Below, one piece after another: positions 36,763 through 48,242 of a stretch of DNA of 64,000 nt. Position 1 is the first letter of the stretch, and each line of letters starts with the position of its first letter. The stretch is from Prorocentrum cordatum (taxonomy: Eukaryota; Sar; Dinophyceae; Prorocentrales; Prorocentraceae): positions 80,001-144,000 of the forward strand of contig CAUYUJ010013903.1 of assembly GCA_963575745.1 (NCBI GenBank), given 5' to 3'. The position numbers and the translations under genes were made by a program. The notes under the pieces are model-generated. The model did no database searches and had not been told where the DNA came from. It saw only the letters and a list, made by a program, of their open reading frames with translations.

Positions 36763-36865
36763 AGGAGGAGGAGGAGGAGGAGGATGAGGAGGGAGAGAGG
36801 AGGAGGGAGGAGGAGGAGGAGGAGGAGGAGGAGGAGGAGGAGGAGGGCGCCCCAAGGACGCGGCC
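36385..36865. repeat. (GGA)n array with (GGC)n block
   Basis: About 480 bp of GGA-type repeats with GGGGA variants, and a pure GGC block at 36711-36762. A second GGA block follows at 36970-37003. Both strands are fully open. Confidence 0.97.
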
Positions 36866-37027
36866 CGGGAGGGCGGGCGGCGCTTCCTGGAGGCCCCGTG
36901 ACCGTGCCTGCCGCGGGGGGAGGGGGGAGAGGGAATGCGCGGGTGCCAATGGGGGGGGCAGGGACAGCAGCAGGAGGAGGAGGAGGAGGAGGAGGAGGAG
37001 GCGGAGCGGGGTATGTCATCCGGGGGA

Positions 37028-37029
37028 TA

Positions 37030-37061
<32 letters not shown>

Positions 37062-37160
37062 AATGAGGATGAGGACCAGGACGATGATGATCATGATGTT
37101 GTTCATGCTGATGGTGATGATGCTGCTGCTGATGATGCGGATGACGGTGATGATGGGGAG
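37028..37160. repeat. GAT-type microsatellite
   Basis: ATGATG triplets, then irregular GAT/GCT and GAC units that run straight into the P3 coding remnant. Confidence 0.9.
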
Positions 37161-37164
37161 GAGG

Positions 37165-38752
37165 GGCGATGTGGAGCATTCCATTTCCACCTTCCGTACC
37201 AAGCTGTTCTCCGCCCAGGACGCCGTGCTCAACAGCCTTTGCCAGTGGCTCCAGCGCGCCAAACTTGACGACGGTGAGTTTGACATGGAGAGCGAGCCCA
37301 CAGCCACCAAGCACGTCATGCGGATGAACGGGAGCCGTGCCTACACCAGTGGAAAACGCAACAAGTTTTGGACGCTTTGCGAATGCCCAACAAACCATGG
37401 GAGTGCTTCAAGCTCCAGGTGAAGGTGGCGAACTACTGGAAATCATCATTTCCTCTGGCAAGAACGAGGCCCTGGTCAAGCGAGAATTTGTAGTCAAGTA
37501 CGCACGCTGTGAACCCGAACGCCTCTATCCTTCTCAGCAGTTCTCCAGTGATACGCTCAAGGGGGAGGTCTCGTGTCAGTGGCGCCCCATCGTGCAGATT
37601 GACCTGCCTTCTGAGATTAAACGCATGATTTCTTTTCTCCAGCGAGAGCCTGGCTCACTTCGGCGTGGTCCAAGCTGACATTAGCGAAGGCATTAGTCGC
37701 AAGTGCAAGCCAGGGGCGCGCCTGGCATGATGCAGCAGATCGTGCCCTTCTTTTCCGCCTGGTGATCTGGAGCGCCATGACTTCTTCCAGTACGAGACGG
37801 TCTGCATCTCCATCAAGATACGCAGGGTGCCCTCGCTGTGGCTCCCTACTTCCTTTGTGGCCCTTCAGGTGACCCGCGGCACCCGAGCGGAGCTCAGGGG
37901 CTTCCTCTACCACTCCAACTCGCCCTTCTCCGTTTTTTCTTGTTTCTGTTTTAGTTCCTGAGCCGGTGGTGTTATTGGTCTCTTCTCAATGTTTGACCCG
38001 TCCCCCTATCCCCATCCCTTCGTTCAACGTGCTGTTCATTCCCAGGGTCGGGCTCTAGAAGTTCAGGCTAAGATCTCGGAAGATACTTGGTAAGTCTCTT
38101 TGCTATTTACCACCTTCACTGGCTTTCTGTCGGGGGGTGTCGATTTATCGCCCCTGCTTTTCGTGATCGTCTCGCCAATTCCCAGCTCTCCCTGACTTCT
38201 CGCCTGGCTGACAAGGCCCCGAGGCTTCAGGCTGCCGTTCGCAGTCCAGACCCGACGCACCCTGCGCAGGAATGGCGTGCCACGAGGGACGCCATCATTC
38301 GCCCAGCGCTCGCGTCTATGGTCGAGATCGGAACCGCAAGCCCCGCCCACTACAACAAGAGTTTTGGAACCCTGAATACAATCGATCGGGTGATGATCTC
38401 CCTCCTTGGCTGGGTTTGCAAACAGCTGAATGTTCGTGGCCAGGTGGTTGGCTGCCCTGAGGTTGCCCCCTCGAAGAGCATCTCAGACCACGCCCTGCTC
38501 GTGGTGGAGAGTGCGCGCAGCTGGCCCATCCCTCCCTCATGAGCGTCCTCTTCTTAAAAGCTTTCCAGCAAGAGGAATATGCTAACTGTCTACGGGAAGT
38601 GGCTGGTATATCAGATGCCTCCACTATGTCTCCGCCGCTCCCCCCTGGGCTTTTGTAACATTCGCGTGCTGCGTGAAGCCGCAGCGTGCGCTCGAGATGC
38701 GATGACTGTGAACCGCGCAGATTCCGTTGCCAGCCGATGCCTCATCATTTAA
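37165..38752 (+). pseudogene. P3: frameshifted coding remnant of unknown family
   Basis: Protein-like segments follow each other in changing frames: STFRTKLFSAQDAVLNSLCQ (37188 on) and GKRNKFWTLCECP; KLQVKVANYWK; EALVKREFVVKYARCEPERL and GEVSCQWRPIVQIDLPSEIK; HFGVVQADISEGISRKCKPG; RHDFFQYETVCISIKIRRVP and LWLPTSFVALQV; QAKISEDTW; CRFIAPAFRDRLANSQLS, RSPDPTHPAQEWRATRDAII and TLNTIDRVMISLLGWVCKQL; KAFQQEEYANCLREVAGIS; NIRVLREAAACARDAMTVN ending at TAA 38750-38752. At least five frame changes plus stops. A possible intron lies at about 37940-38044 (ends ttcccag). The 5' end is lost in the microsatellite. Probably another high-copy dinoflagellate family; function unknown. Confidence 0.7.
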
Positions 38753-39224
38753 AACATATGTTGAGCCGCGTGGCGCCAATCCACGGCTGGCAGAGCGACT
38801 CCGAGCGTCGCGCCGTCAGGCCAGACATCATTGAGACGTTGAGCTGCTGGAACAACGAGCTCAACTTCTGCATGGCTTCCAGTTCCTCAAAGCTTCCTCC
38901 GACATGCATTGACACTTCGCCGATCTCGAACACGCCGACGTTCTTCGAGCTACTTGTCTCAATCCTGATTCGAAAACTAGGGCCAACCATCGGAGGAGAT
39001 GGAGAAGACTCGTGGCTCGCTCTCGCCTGTGGCTCCCTTTTTCGACAAGCGCCTGGTACTGCGCGGTGTTCGACGCGCAGGAAGGGCCTTTTCCGAATCA
39101 GAAAAATAGGACCGTTCTCCTTGCTCATCAGTGGCGCCAAGTTTTTTTCCATGAGTCGATTGCGACGACGTATGCTGAACAGGTATCCTGAAGTGCTTGA
39201 GCTTCGTGCCGACTTTCGTGGCAT
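38753..39224 (-). CDS. Uncertain minus-strand ORF
   Basis: A 159-codon minus frame (38745-39224) includes FRIRIETSSSKNVGVFEIGE and FEELEAMQKLSSLFQQLN, which look protein-like. The plus strand is also open across it. No family recognised and no splice evidence. Confidence 0.2.
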
Positions 39225-39447
39225 GTCGCCGCCAACGCTCCGAGGTCTTCAACGTATCTTGATTCCCGGGCTCGTTCTGCTCTGGCCTTGATCTTTCGCG
39301 GCCTGGCATGAGCCATCTCATGGGGTCATCGTCTTTAGGATGCTCTGGTGGATCCTCAGTGGAAACATGCCCCTCGCTACGTTGAGCGATCCCAGGGAGG
39401 TTTTTCATCCATGAAGGAGTTGAGGATGGAAATGATGCTGCCGTCAT

Positions 39448-39640
39448 AAAGAGCGGGTATCAGACGATGCCCCGGGTCTCAAAACCATGTCAAGCAAGAC
39501 ATCGGCGTGCATGGTGGCGAGGGAGTTGGGGCGGTCCCCGAACACGCTTATCCACAAGATCCAGAGGGGCGGGGAGGAATTTCGGGGCCAACGTCTTAGA
39601 GCTAGACGCATACTCTGGGGTCTTCAGCGCGCAGGGCCCC
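39448..39640 (+). CDS. ORF fragment with helix-turn-helix-like segment
   Basis: The frame containing ATG 39487 reads SSKTSACMVARELGRSPNTL then IHKIQRGGEEF. VARELGRSPNTLIHKIQR resembles the HTH recognition core of IS30-type and other transposases (form A-x-x-LGRS-x-x-T-hydrophobic-x-x-x-I-x-R). No catalytic domain can be followed downstream in any frame, so at most it is a transposase relic. Confidence 0.35.
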
Positions 39641-40680
39641 AGGGACGACGTTGCCATTTCTCGCAAGCCATCTTTGGCGTTTGGCGCTGTGTCTCCAGAG
39701 TCTGTTGCTGTTTAGAAGTACTGTGGTGCCACGCGAGGCGGTGACGAGCGGGCCTCGATGATACCCAGCCCGATCACACCGATATCGGTTGACAGCGAAT
39801 GAATCCTCAAGCTGGTCACCGCTATTCTTCGGTTGCGTACCACAAAAAACAGCCACATCATGATATGGGTACTAACCTGCAGTATCTGCAAACCTACACA
39901 ACCGAGACGCTGCGCAGTGGTTGAAGCCGACCGCTCGAAGTTGACCAGGAGGCATCAGTACTGCTCCTGCGGGCGCGCGGCCGCCATGATTGCCGACGGC
40001 AAAACAGACCCCAGAGAGCGTGCACCCTTCATCTTGAAGGGTGGAGGTTTGTTCTGTCAGTGGCTCGGGCCACACGGAGGTGGAGGGGGAAAATATTGGA
40101 TTGGGATGGGATGGGGGTGGTGCGAGGAGGAGCTCCTCCTTGCGGTCGTCCCGACGTCTGGTTGTGCCACTGGGCATCCCCGTGTTTGTGTTGATGCTAG
40201 ATGGACTGACCACACCGTCCCCGAGCTGGAGCGCCCCCCCCTCCAGGCCTTGCGTGCGGCGGGCATCACTGGTGACAGCACGAACTCTCTTCTCGTCCAG
40301 GCCCCTGGCTCAGCCAGTGCTTAGCCTCACGTTCCGCATCCCTGGGCCGCCTGCCAGGCGCGGGTCGACCACTCTGCGGGGAATCGGCCGCTGGGCACAG
40401 ACTCGCCCGAGAAGTGGTCGCCAGTCGCTGGACGCAGGGTCCGGGGATCGTGTTCGGCCCCGCCCCGCTATTGTTTTGACGGGCTGCGGCTGCAGCCTGC
40501 GGCGCTTGCTTCGCAAGCTGCCAGTTCGTCGCTCGGTGCTGCTGTCCGACATTTTTTGAGTCGCGCCCGTGCCGCGGGGGTGGGGCCTCGTCGCGTGGCG
40601 GGGGGGCTCCTGCGGGCCAGACGTCGTCCCGCATGCCTGCACCACTGGCTGGCACTGGGTGGGTCGCTTCCAAAGACGAG
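39641..40680. other. No gene recognised
   Basis: Mixed sequence. Cysteine-bearing frames at 39833-40324 and on the minus strand carry no recognisable motif. Confidence 0.4.
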
Positions 40681-40689
40681 GAGGGTCAC

Positions 40690-40841
40690 GAACAGGAGGA
40701 TGGGGAGGAGGGGGAGGGGACGGGGGAGGGGGAGGTGGAGGAGGAGGAAAAGCGGGAGGAGGAGGATGGGTCAGGGGGGAGGTGGGGTGGAGGAGGAGGA
40801 AGAGGAGGAGGAGGGGGAGGAGGAGGAGGAGGAGGAGGAGG
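40690..40841. repeat. (GGA)n array preceding repeat X
   Basis: Irregular GGA/GGGGA array ending GGAGGAGGA directly before ACCAGTGTAAACCCA. Confidence 0.95.
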
Positions 40842-41200
40842 ACCAGTGTAAACCCAAGAGTCATCAACGACGTTGGAATCAACCCTCTCTCCGAGCTCCC
40901 TCTTCATCGGCCCCTATAGCTAGCTGTTCACTTCCATTCAGGGAACTGCTTCGTTGGAAGGCAACCGCTTTCAAGACTTCGAAGCATGCCAAAGCATTCT
41001 TCTCGGGATCTCCACGCCACGGGTCAACCAGACTGCTGCGTCCTGACGATATGGAATCGTGACAGAACTCATTGTTGGGACTTCCACACCGCTAATCAAC
41101 ATACTTGTTGCGCCCACATAATCCTGAACCCTTCCAAAACACCATTTCTGGCACGTTGGTCATGGGAATCCGTGAAACTCGTGTAAATGTGTAAAACGAA
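40842..41200 (+). repeat. Dispersed repeat X, copy 1
   Basis: About 350 bp aligned with 60593-60923: ACCAGTGTAAACCCAAGAG, GTCATCAACGACGTTGGAA, GAGCTCCCTCTTCAT, AGCATGCCAAAGCATTCTTC, TCGGGAT, GAATCGTG-CAGAAC, TGGGACTTCCACACCGC-AATCAAC, CATTTCTGGCACGTTG and TCATGGGAATCCGTGAAA. Both copies are preceded by GGA array. Confidence 0.85.
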
Positions 41201-41760
41201 TGTGCGTGGCGCTAAGGCAAGAGCCACATTTTGAAAACGACCCGCCCTCAATCCGTGAAGGTCTTGCAAATATTTAAACGATTGTTCTCGGCGCTAAGGC
41301 GAGAGGCACATTTTGAGAACGGCCCGCCCTGATTCCGTGAAGCGCTTGCAAATTTACAAAACGAACGTGCGCGGCGCTAAGGCAAGAACCACATTCTGAG
41401 AACGACCTGCCCTCAATCCGTGAAGCTCTTGCATTTGTTAAACGAATGTGCGCGGCGCTAACGCGAGAGCCACATTTTGAAAACCACCCGCCCTCCATCC
41501 CTGAAGCTCTTGCAATTTTTTAACGAACGTGCGCGGCGCTAAGGCGAGAACCACATTTTGAAAACTAACCGCATTCACTCCGTGAAACTCTTGCAAATTT
41601 TGAAATGACTGTGCGCGGCGCTGAGGCGAGAGCCACATTTTGAAAACCACCCGCTCTCAATCCTTGAAGTTCTTGTAAGTTATTTAAACGAATGTGCGCG
41701 GTGCTAGCGCGAGAGCCACAGTTTGAAAGCCACCCGCCCTCCATCTGTGAGGTGATTGCC
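41170..41760 (+). repeat. 82-bp tandem array S82
   Basis: Seven units starting at 41170, 41253, 41335, 41418, 41499, 41580 and 41662 (lengths 81-83 bp). Each contains CCGTGAAGCTCTTGCAAAT, AACGAATGTGCGCGGCGC, TAAGGCGAGAGCCACATTTTG (as blocks) and ACCCGCCCTC. Unit 1 coincides with the end of repeat X. Four diverged units continue at 42225-42620. Confidence 0.95.
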
Positions 41761-41877
41761 ATTGTTGAAGCTTCCGAGTTTTTAATGGTGGGGAAGTCTC
41801 AGGCGAAACGCCCGGCCCGCCCTAGAAACTGGCCTCAGGGTGCGACAAGGAGAAGTCATTGTAGCAGGAAAAGAAAT

Positions 41878-42200
41878 GGAGGAGGAAGAGGAGGAGGAGG
41901 AGAACCAGTGTGAACCCACCGTGCATCAACGATATTGCAAAACATCGTTCATTCAAATTTTCTCGTCATAGGTCCCCACAAGAATTTATGTTCATTGCGG
42001 TAGTGCCCCAATGGAACACGACCGTTTGGGAATGCAGAGTTGTTTCAGGACGCAGTTCGTGGGACGTCAGCGCCGCGGCTCAACCTGGTGGGGTGCGCCT
42101 TGACACTCCCAAACCGTTCCAAACGACCATAGTTGGGACGTCAACGCCGCGAATCAACGTGGCTGCTGCGTCCTTGAGACCTTCAGTCGTGCCAGAACGT
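41878..42200 (+). repeat. Partial repeat X plus GGA run
   Basis: GGAGGAGGAGAACCAGTGTG then AACCCACC and GCATCAACGATATT repeat the start of X. Later, two versions of TTGGGACGTCAACGCCGCG and AATCAACGTGGCTGCTGCGT appear in tandem (42058 and 42133). Confidence 0.65.
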
Positions 42201-42224
42201 AATTCCCCGGAGTCCAGCCATCCG

Positions 42225-42640
42225 AAGCCTTGAGGCTGCTTCGAACATTTAGAACGAATGCGCGCTTCGCTCAGGCGGGAAATCATTCGAAACAGACCCG
42301 CTCTGCATCCCGGATGTTGTTTGTTAACAATAAAGGCGAATGTGCGCGGCGTGAAGGCGATATTCACATTTTGAAAAGGGACCGCCCCCATGTTTCAGCA
42401 TCTTGCAAACTTGGAGACCAATGTGCGCGGTGCCCAAGCGATAACCACATTTAGAGAACTACTCGCCCTCCATCCTTGAAGCTGCTGCAAACGTTTGACA
42501 GGCACCCGCCATTCATTCTCGATATTGCTGTCCTGTTTTCAGACGAATGCGCGGTGCTCAGGCGAAAACCACATTTAGAAGCTCACCCGTCTTCCATCCA
42601 TGAAGTTGTTGCAGAATTCAAGTTTCAGGATCAAAAGTGG
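42225..42640 (+). repeat. Diverged S82 units
   Basis: Four units with GAATG-GCGCGGCG, AGGCGA, CCACATTT, CCGCC and CATCCTTGAAGCTG, less regular than the main array. Confidence 0.75.
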
Positions 42641-42723
42641 TGAGGAAGTATCCGGCGAAACGCCTGACCCGCCCTACCGTCACGTTTGGTGGTGCGACAG
42701 GGAGTCATTCATAAGGAGCAGGG

Positions 42724-42945
42724 ATGGAGGAGCAGGAGGAGGAGGAGGAGGAGGAGGAGGAGGAGGAGGAGGAGGAGAGGAGAGGAGGAGGAGGAGGAGG
42801 AGGGAGGAGGAAGAGGGAGGAGGAGGAGGAGGAGGAGGAGGAGGAGGAGGAGAGAGGAGGAGGAGGAGGAGGAGGAGGAAGAGGAGGAGGGGGGGGTGTC
42901 GCCCAAGGGAGGGGGGGGGAGGAGGAGGACGGGGAGGACCCAGGC
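42724..42945. repeat. (GGA)n array
   Basis: GGA triplets with GAGAGG interruptions and a run of G near 42890-42920. It is preceded at 42640-42720 by a segment homologous to 41780-41870 (GGCGAAACGCC, GACCCGCCCTA, GGTGCGACAGGGAGTCATT). Confidence 0.95.
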
Positions 42946-43031
42946 CTCCTTGAGGCGCAGGTTTTTCCCCACTTGCGGCTCCTGAGGAACCGATTCCGGG
43001 CCCCGCGGCATCGGGAACGGGGAGGAGTGCT

Positions 43032-43152
43032 TGGCATCGCTCGGACGTGTGCATTTTTTCTCGGCGAGAACCATCGAGGACCATCCTGGACCATCGAGCA
43101 ACAAAAAGCACGCACGAAACCGAAACGTGCACGGGAAATGGACGTCCGAGCG
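43032..43152 (+). repeat. Dispersed repeat Q, copy 2
   Basis: GGCATCGCTCGGACGTGTGC, CTCGGCGAGAACCATCGAGG, AAAAAGCACGCACGAAACCG and GGACGTCCGAGC align with 22938-23056. Confidence 0.75.
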
Positions 43153-44215
43153 ACGGCAAGAGTGTGTGCGCGGTTCCGTCAGCTCGACTGCGTCGCAGTC
43201 GGCAACGGTCGGTTCGGTTCGGTTCGGTCAGTTGCGGTGTCGTTGCTGTGTCGTTACGCCCTTCGAGGGTGCCTGTGGCCTGTTGGTTTCGGTCGGGTTC
43301 GGTTTTGTTGTCGGTTCAGTCGGTCTTTGATTGTAATGACCCTGGATGGCCTTCGGGGGAGGGAGGGATGTCATTCGGGGAAGGAGGGTCGTCATGAAGA
43401 CAAGGCATTCTGGAGGAAAGATGTCCTACACTTTGTTAGCTGGTGCCGCTTTTTTTCCACAGGCTTTTGCCACATCCGCCGAATTTGTTGGACCAACCGC
43501 TTAAGTACTTTGGCGAGCGGTTCGGCTGTTGTTTTGCAAGTCCCTTCTCCTCCAGCCTCCGACGTCACGATTTTCATTTGGCATGGGCCCCCGGGGATGC
43601 CGGCTCCTTCCCCAGGGCCAGAGTTTCATCCCGAGTCGGCTCGTGGCGGTCCTGGGGCTGGGAATGGGCCTCCAAAGGCCGAACACACAACATCCGTGGG
43701 TTGTTTTTTTGGCGTTGCCAGGATCGAAGGGTCTGGAAGGGTTCAGTGACAGGTGCGTCGTCTGCTATGCAGGAGGCCTTCTCGGGGGGGCTGCCTTCCT
43801 GCACGGTGTGGGAGGCGCGCGTGGGACGCGAGCGTCTCGCCAGCTCTGCAGGGATCCGAGGCCGCTGGAACCCGTGGAGTCGTGGAGAGGGCACTGCTGC
43901 AGCAGCTCGGCCGTCTCCCGGGGAGGTGCTCCTCGGCCTTCGGCGGCGGTGCTCCTCGCTCTCCGGGCCCCCGCCGGAGGCGCTCCTGGACAACCCCCGG
44001 CGGAGGTGCTCCGTGGCCTTCGGCCCCCGGGAGGCGTCCTCGGGCACCCGGGGCCGTGGGGAAACGGCTGGGCGAAGACCGGCTCGGGGGGGGAGGTGCC
44101 GCGGCCTCGAGCCTCGAGGGGCTCCCGCGGTTGAAGGGCGCCTGGTGCCGGGTGCCTTCCCGTCTCGTGCCGTCGCGCTGGTCCAGGTTAGGTGTGGTGT
44201 CTCTCGGTCTCCTGT
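43153..44215. other. No gene recognised; short GGTTCGGTTC and GGAGGTGCTCC repeats
   Basis: GGTTCGGTTCGGTTCGGTC at 43208-43230. Between 43920 and 44050 the word GGAGGTGCTCC and its variants recur with CCTTCGGC. No coding motif in a very GC-rich background. Confidence 0.45.
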
Positions 44216-44217
44216 GC

Positions 44218-44665
44218 AGTGCCATGCACGCACACCTAACAATGCAGATGCACAGTGGCACATTTACCGTTGCAAGCAATGCGTGCATGAGTGCGTACCT
44301 GAACATATACATGTAGACGTGCACACACACATGCAGCTGTACAAACACAGCTGCACACACATTATGTGTTCGTGTATGAATACATGGGCATACGTATAGG
44401 CATGCACGGGCCTACGCACATGTACAATTGTACAATTGCGTACACATGATCACACACACGGACACTTCGCATACACATGCACACGCATACGTATCAACAT
44501 ACACATATATTTATACGCATGCATTTCCGTATCCATATCCATACACGCATTCATATTCATATAAACCTACAGTAACATGAGCACATAATCACATCTAACG
44601 TACACATGCACGTATGCAACTGATCTTAGGCATCCATGTCGTACACCTAAACCGCATTTATATGT
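44218..44665. repeat. Degenerate CA/TA-rich alternating tract
   Basis: About 450 bp dominated by ACACAC, CATAC, GTATAC and ACATGCAC words, i.e. largely alternating purine-pyrimidine, with the palindrome TGTACAATTGTACA near 44419. Much lower GC than its surroundings. No ORF. Confidence 0.75.
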
Positions 44666-45603
44666 ATGTATGTGTGTTCATGTGGAACGGCAGCTCGGCA
44701 AGCAGGAGCAGAAGATAATCTTCTAAAGGGGGAGTGGGGGGCTTGGGGGTCTGACGTGCCATGGTCAAGATTAGCTCTTCGGCATCGTAGTCTGATTGCA
44801 CTTGGACGTGCTGGGCCGTTGCTGTGGCCAGAGGGCCCCGCGGCGCTTTCTGGGCTTGTTCGGGGCCATCCTTCGTACAACAGGACGTCGATTCTAGTCA
44901 GTGTGGAGCGGCTGCCTAATAAGGCTGCCCCCTCCAGGTTCGCGAACACCAAATATCTCACATGCCTTGTGACCCCGCAAGGGTCGGCGGATCGGACTCA
45001 AGACGGACAAGCTGGTCCCCGGGAAAGCCCCTTGGTCCAGGATCCGTTTTTTAATACTATTTCTTTCATGCCAAGGCGCACGAGGAGGCATATACCATGA
45101 CAGCAGTTCGAGGCCTCTTACGCGATAACATTCGATGTTCGCTTGCAGTACTGTCAAAGCAAGTCAAGGAGGACCTTCAGCGGATGCAGGATCGAGGATT
45201 CAGGACCGTGTTCTTTCGGCATTTTTGGGCCTTCTCGGGCCTCCTCCTGGGGCGCCACTTGACGACCAACCAGTTGTTGGCACTTGCGATTCTACGCGCA
45301 GTTTCCGTTGGCGCTTGCCATGTACAATCCTCCCTCCGCCTCCATCGTTTGTCCCCCTCCTCCCCACTCCCTGCCCGCACCGTTCTCCATCCACCTCGTC
45401 CATCCACCTCCTTGCCCCCTCCTCACATCCCGCCTCCCACACCCGCCTCCCCCTCCGCCCCCCATCGCCCCTCCCCCACTGAGAGGTGCGTGGCTTCGAT
45501 CCTGACGGCTCCCCAAGGCTGGGTTTGCGCTGGACGCTGCCGATGCTGCTGCCGCTGCCGCTGCCGCAGCTGCTGCGTTGGCCCCGCATCACCCACGCAT
45601 AAT
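44666..45603. other. No gene recognised
   Basis: Frames at 44666-45100 and 45097-45696 lack recognisable motifs. 45350-45480 is a CCTCC/CACCCGCC-rich pyrimidine tract. Confidence 0.4.
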
Positions 45604-45690
45604 TGCACTATGTGTGTGCGTGGGGCGACGCGCGCGCAGGTATATGCTTGGTTCGGACGTGCGCCTCAAAGCGGGGCGCATATTAGTAGT
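45604..45690 (+). repeat. Dispersed repeat R1, truncated by microsatellite
   Basis: TGCACTATGTGTGTGCG, TGGGGCGACGCGCGCGCAG, GTTCGGACGTGCGCCTCAAA and GCGCATATTAGTA correspond to R1. The match ends where R1 elsewhere has ACATATAGTATCAG, and there the AGT microsatellite begins. Confidence 0.65.
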
Positions 45691-45694
45691 AGGT

Positions 45695-45884
45695 AGGTCG
45701 GTAGGTTGGTCGGTAGGTAGATCGGTAGAAAGGAAGGCCGGCCGGCCGGTCGGTCGGTCGGTCGGTCGGTCGGTCGGTCGGTCGGTCGGTCGGTGGGTCG
45801 GTGGGTCGGTCGGTCGGTCGGTCGGTCGGTCGGTCGGTCGGTCGGTCGGTCTGTCGGTCGGTCGGTCGGTCGGTCGGTCGGTAG
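45695..45884. repeat. (GGTC)n microsatellite
   Basis: About 40 GGTC/GTCG tetranucleotides with a few GGTG and GTAG variants. Confidence 0.97.
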
Positions 45885-45901
45885 TAGTAGTAGTAGTAGT
45901 T

Positions 45902-45940
<39 letters not shown>

Positions 45941-45983
45941 ATCGTAGTCGTAGTCGTAGACAGTCGTGGTCGTAGTAGTTGTC

Positions 45984-46028
<45 letters not shown>

Positions 46029-46594
46029 CTAGTACTAGTACTAGTACTAGTAGTAGTAGTAGTACTAGTACTAGTACTAGTACTAGTACTAGTACTAGTA
46101 CTAGTACTAGTAGTAGTAGTAGTAGTGGTATCAGTAGGAGTAGTAGTAGTAGTAGTAGTATAGTAGTAATAGTAGTAGTAGTAGTAGTAAGTAGTAGTAG
46201 TAGTTCGTAGTCGTAGTAGTAGTAGTGGTAGCAGTAGTAGGAGAGTAGTATCGTAGTAGTAGTAGCCGTGGTAGGGTAGTCGTAGTAGTAGTAAGTAGTT
46301 GGAGGTAGCAGAGAGTAGTAGTAGTAGTCAGTAGTAGTAGTAGTAGAGGTAATAGTAGTAGTCGTAGTCGTAGTAGTAGTAGTAGTAGTAGTAGTTGTAG
46401 TAGTAGTAGTAGTAGTAGTATTATTAGTAGTAGTAGTAGGAGTAGTAGTAGAACAGTAGTAGTTAGCAGAGTAGCAGTAGGAGTAGTTGGAGTAGTAGTA
46501 GTAGTAGTAGGTAGTAGTGAGTAGTCGTAGATAGTAGTAGTAGGAGTAGTAGTACTATAGCAAACTAGAGTAGTAGTAGTAGAGTAGGTAGTAG

Positions 46595-46630
<36 letters not shown>

Positions 46631-46724
46631 CGTAGCAGTAGCAGTAGACAGTAGCAGTAGCAGTAAGTAGTAGTAGTTAGTAGTAGTAGTAGTAGTAGCG
46701 TAGTAGTAGTAGTAGTGCAGCAGC

Positions 46725-46758
<34 letters not shown>

Positions 46759-46960
46759 ATATAGTAGTAGTAGTAGTAGTAGTAGTGTAGTAGTCGTAAT
46801 AGTAGTAGAAGTGGTGTTGGGGTAGGTGTGGTGGTGTTGGTGGTGTGGTAGTAGTAGTAGTAGGTAGTACCAGTTACTTAGTAGTTAGCAGTCGTAGTAG
46901 TAGTAGTAGTAGTCGTCGTGTAGTAAGTTAGTATGATCGGTGTTCTATTTGTAGTAGTGA

Positions 46961-47003
<43 letters not shown>

Positions 47004-47096
47004 TAGGTAGTAGTAGTAGTAGTAGTAGGTACGTCAGTAGTAGTGGTTAAAGTAGTAGTATTAGTCGTCGTAGTAGTAGTAGTAGTAGTCGTAGTA

Positions 47097-47129
<33 letters not shown>

Positions 47130-47400
47130 GAGGAGGAGGAGGAGGAGGAGGAGGGAGGAGTGGTATCAGTTCGTAGTGGTAGTAGTAGTAGTGGTAAGAA
47201 TAATCGTGGTAGTAGTAGTAATAGTAGTAGTAGTCGTAGTCGTAGTCGTATTAGTAGTATTGGTAGTAACAGTAGTAGTAGCCGTCGTAGTAGTAGTAGT
47301 AGTAGTAGTAGCAGTAGTCGTAGACGTAGTAGTAGTAGTCGTACTACTACTACTACTACTACTAGTAGAAGCCGTAGTAGTAGTAGTAGTATTACTAGTC

Positions 47401-47431
<31 letters not shown>

Positions 47432-47505
47432 CTACAATAGTATTAGTAGTCGTAGTGGTAGCAGTAGTAGCAGTAGTAGTATGAGTAGTTGTAGTAGTGG
47501 TGCTA
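45885..47505. repeat. (GTA)n microsatellite block
   Basis: About 1.6 kb of AGT/GTA triplets with frequent indels, short CTAGTA segments (46028-46112) and a GGA patch at 47130-47158. Confidence 0.98.

Positions 47506-48242
<737 letters not shown>

Noticed and set aside
36270-37398. 350-codon minus-strand frames
   Set aside because: Pro/Ser/Leu homopolymers from the GGA array; overlaps P3 only antisense.
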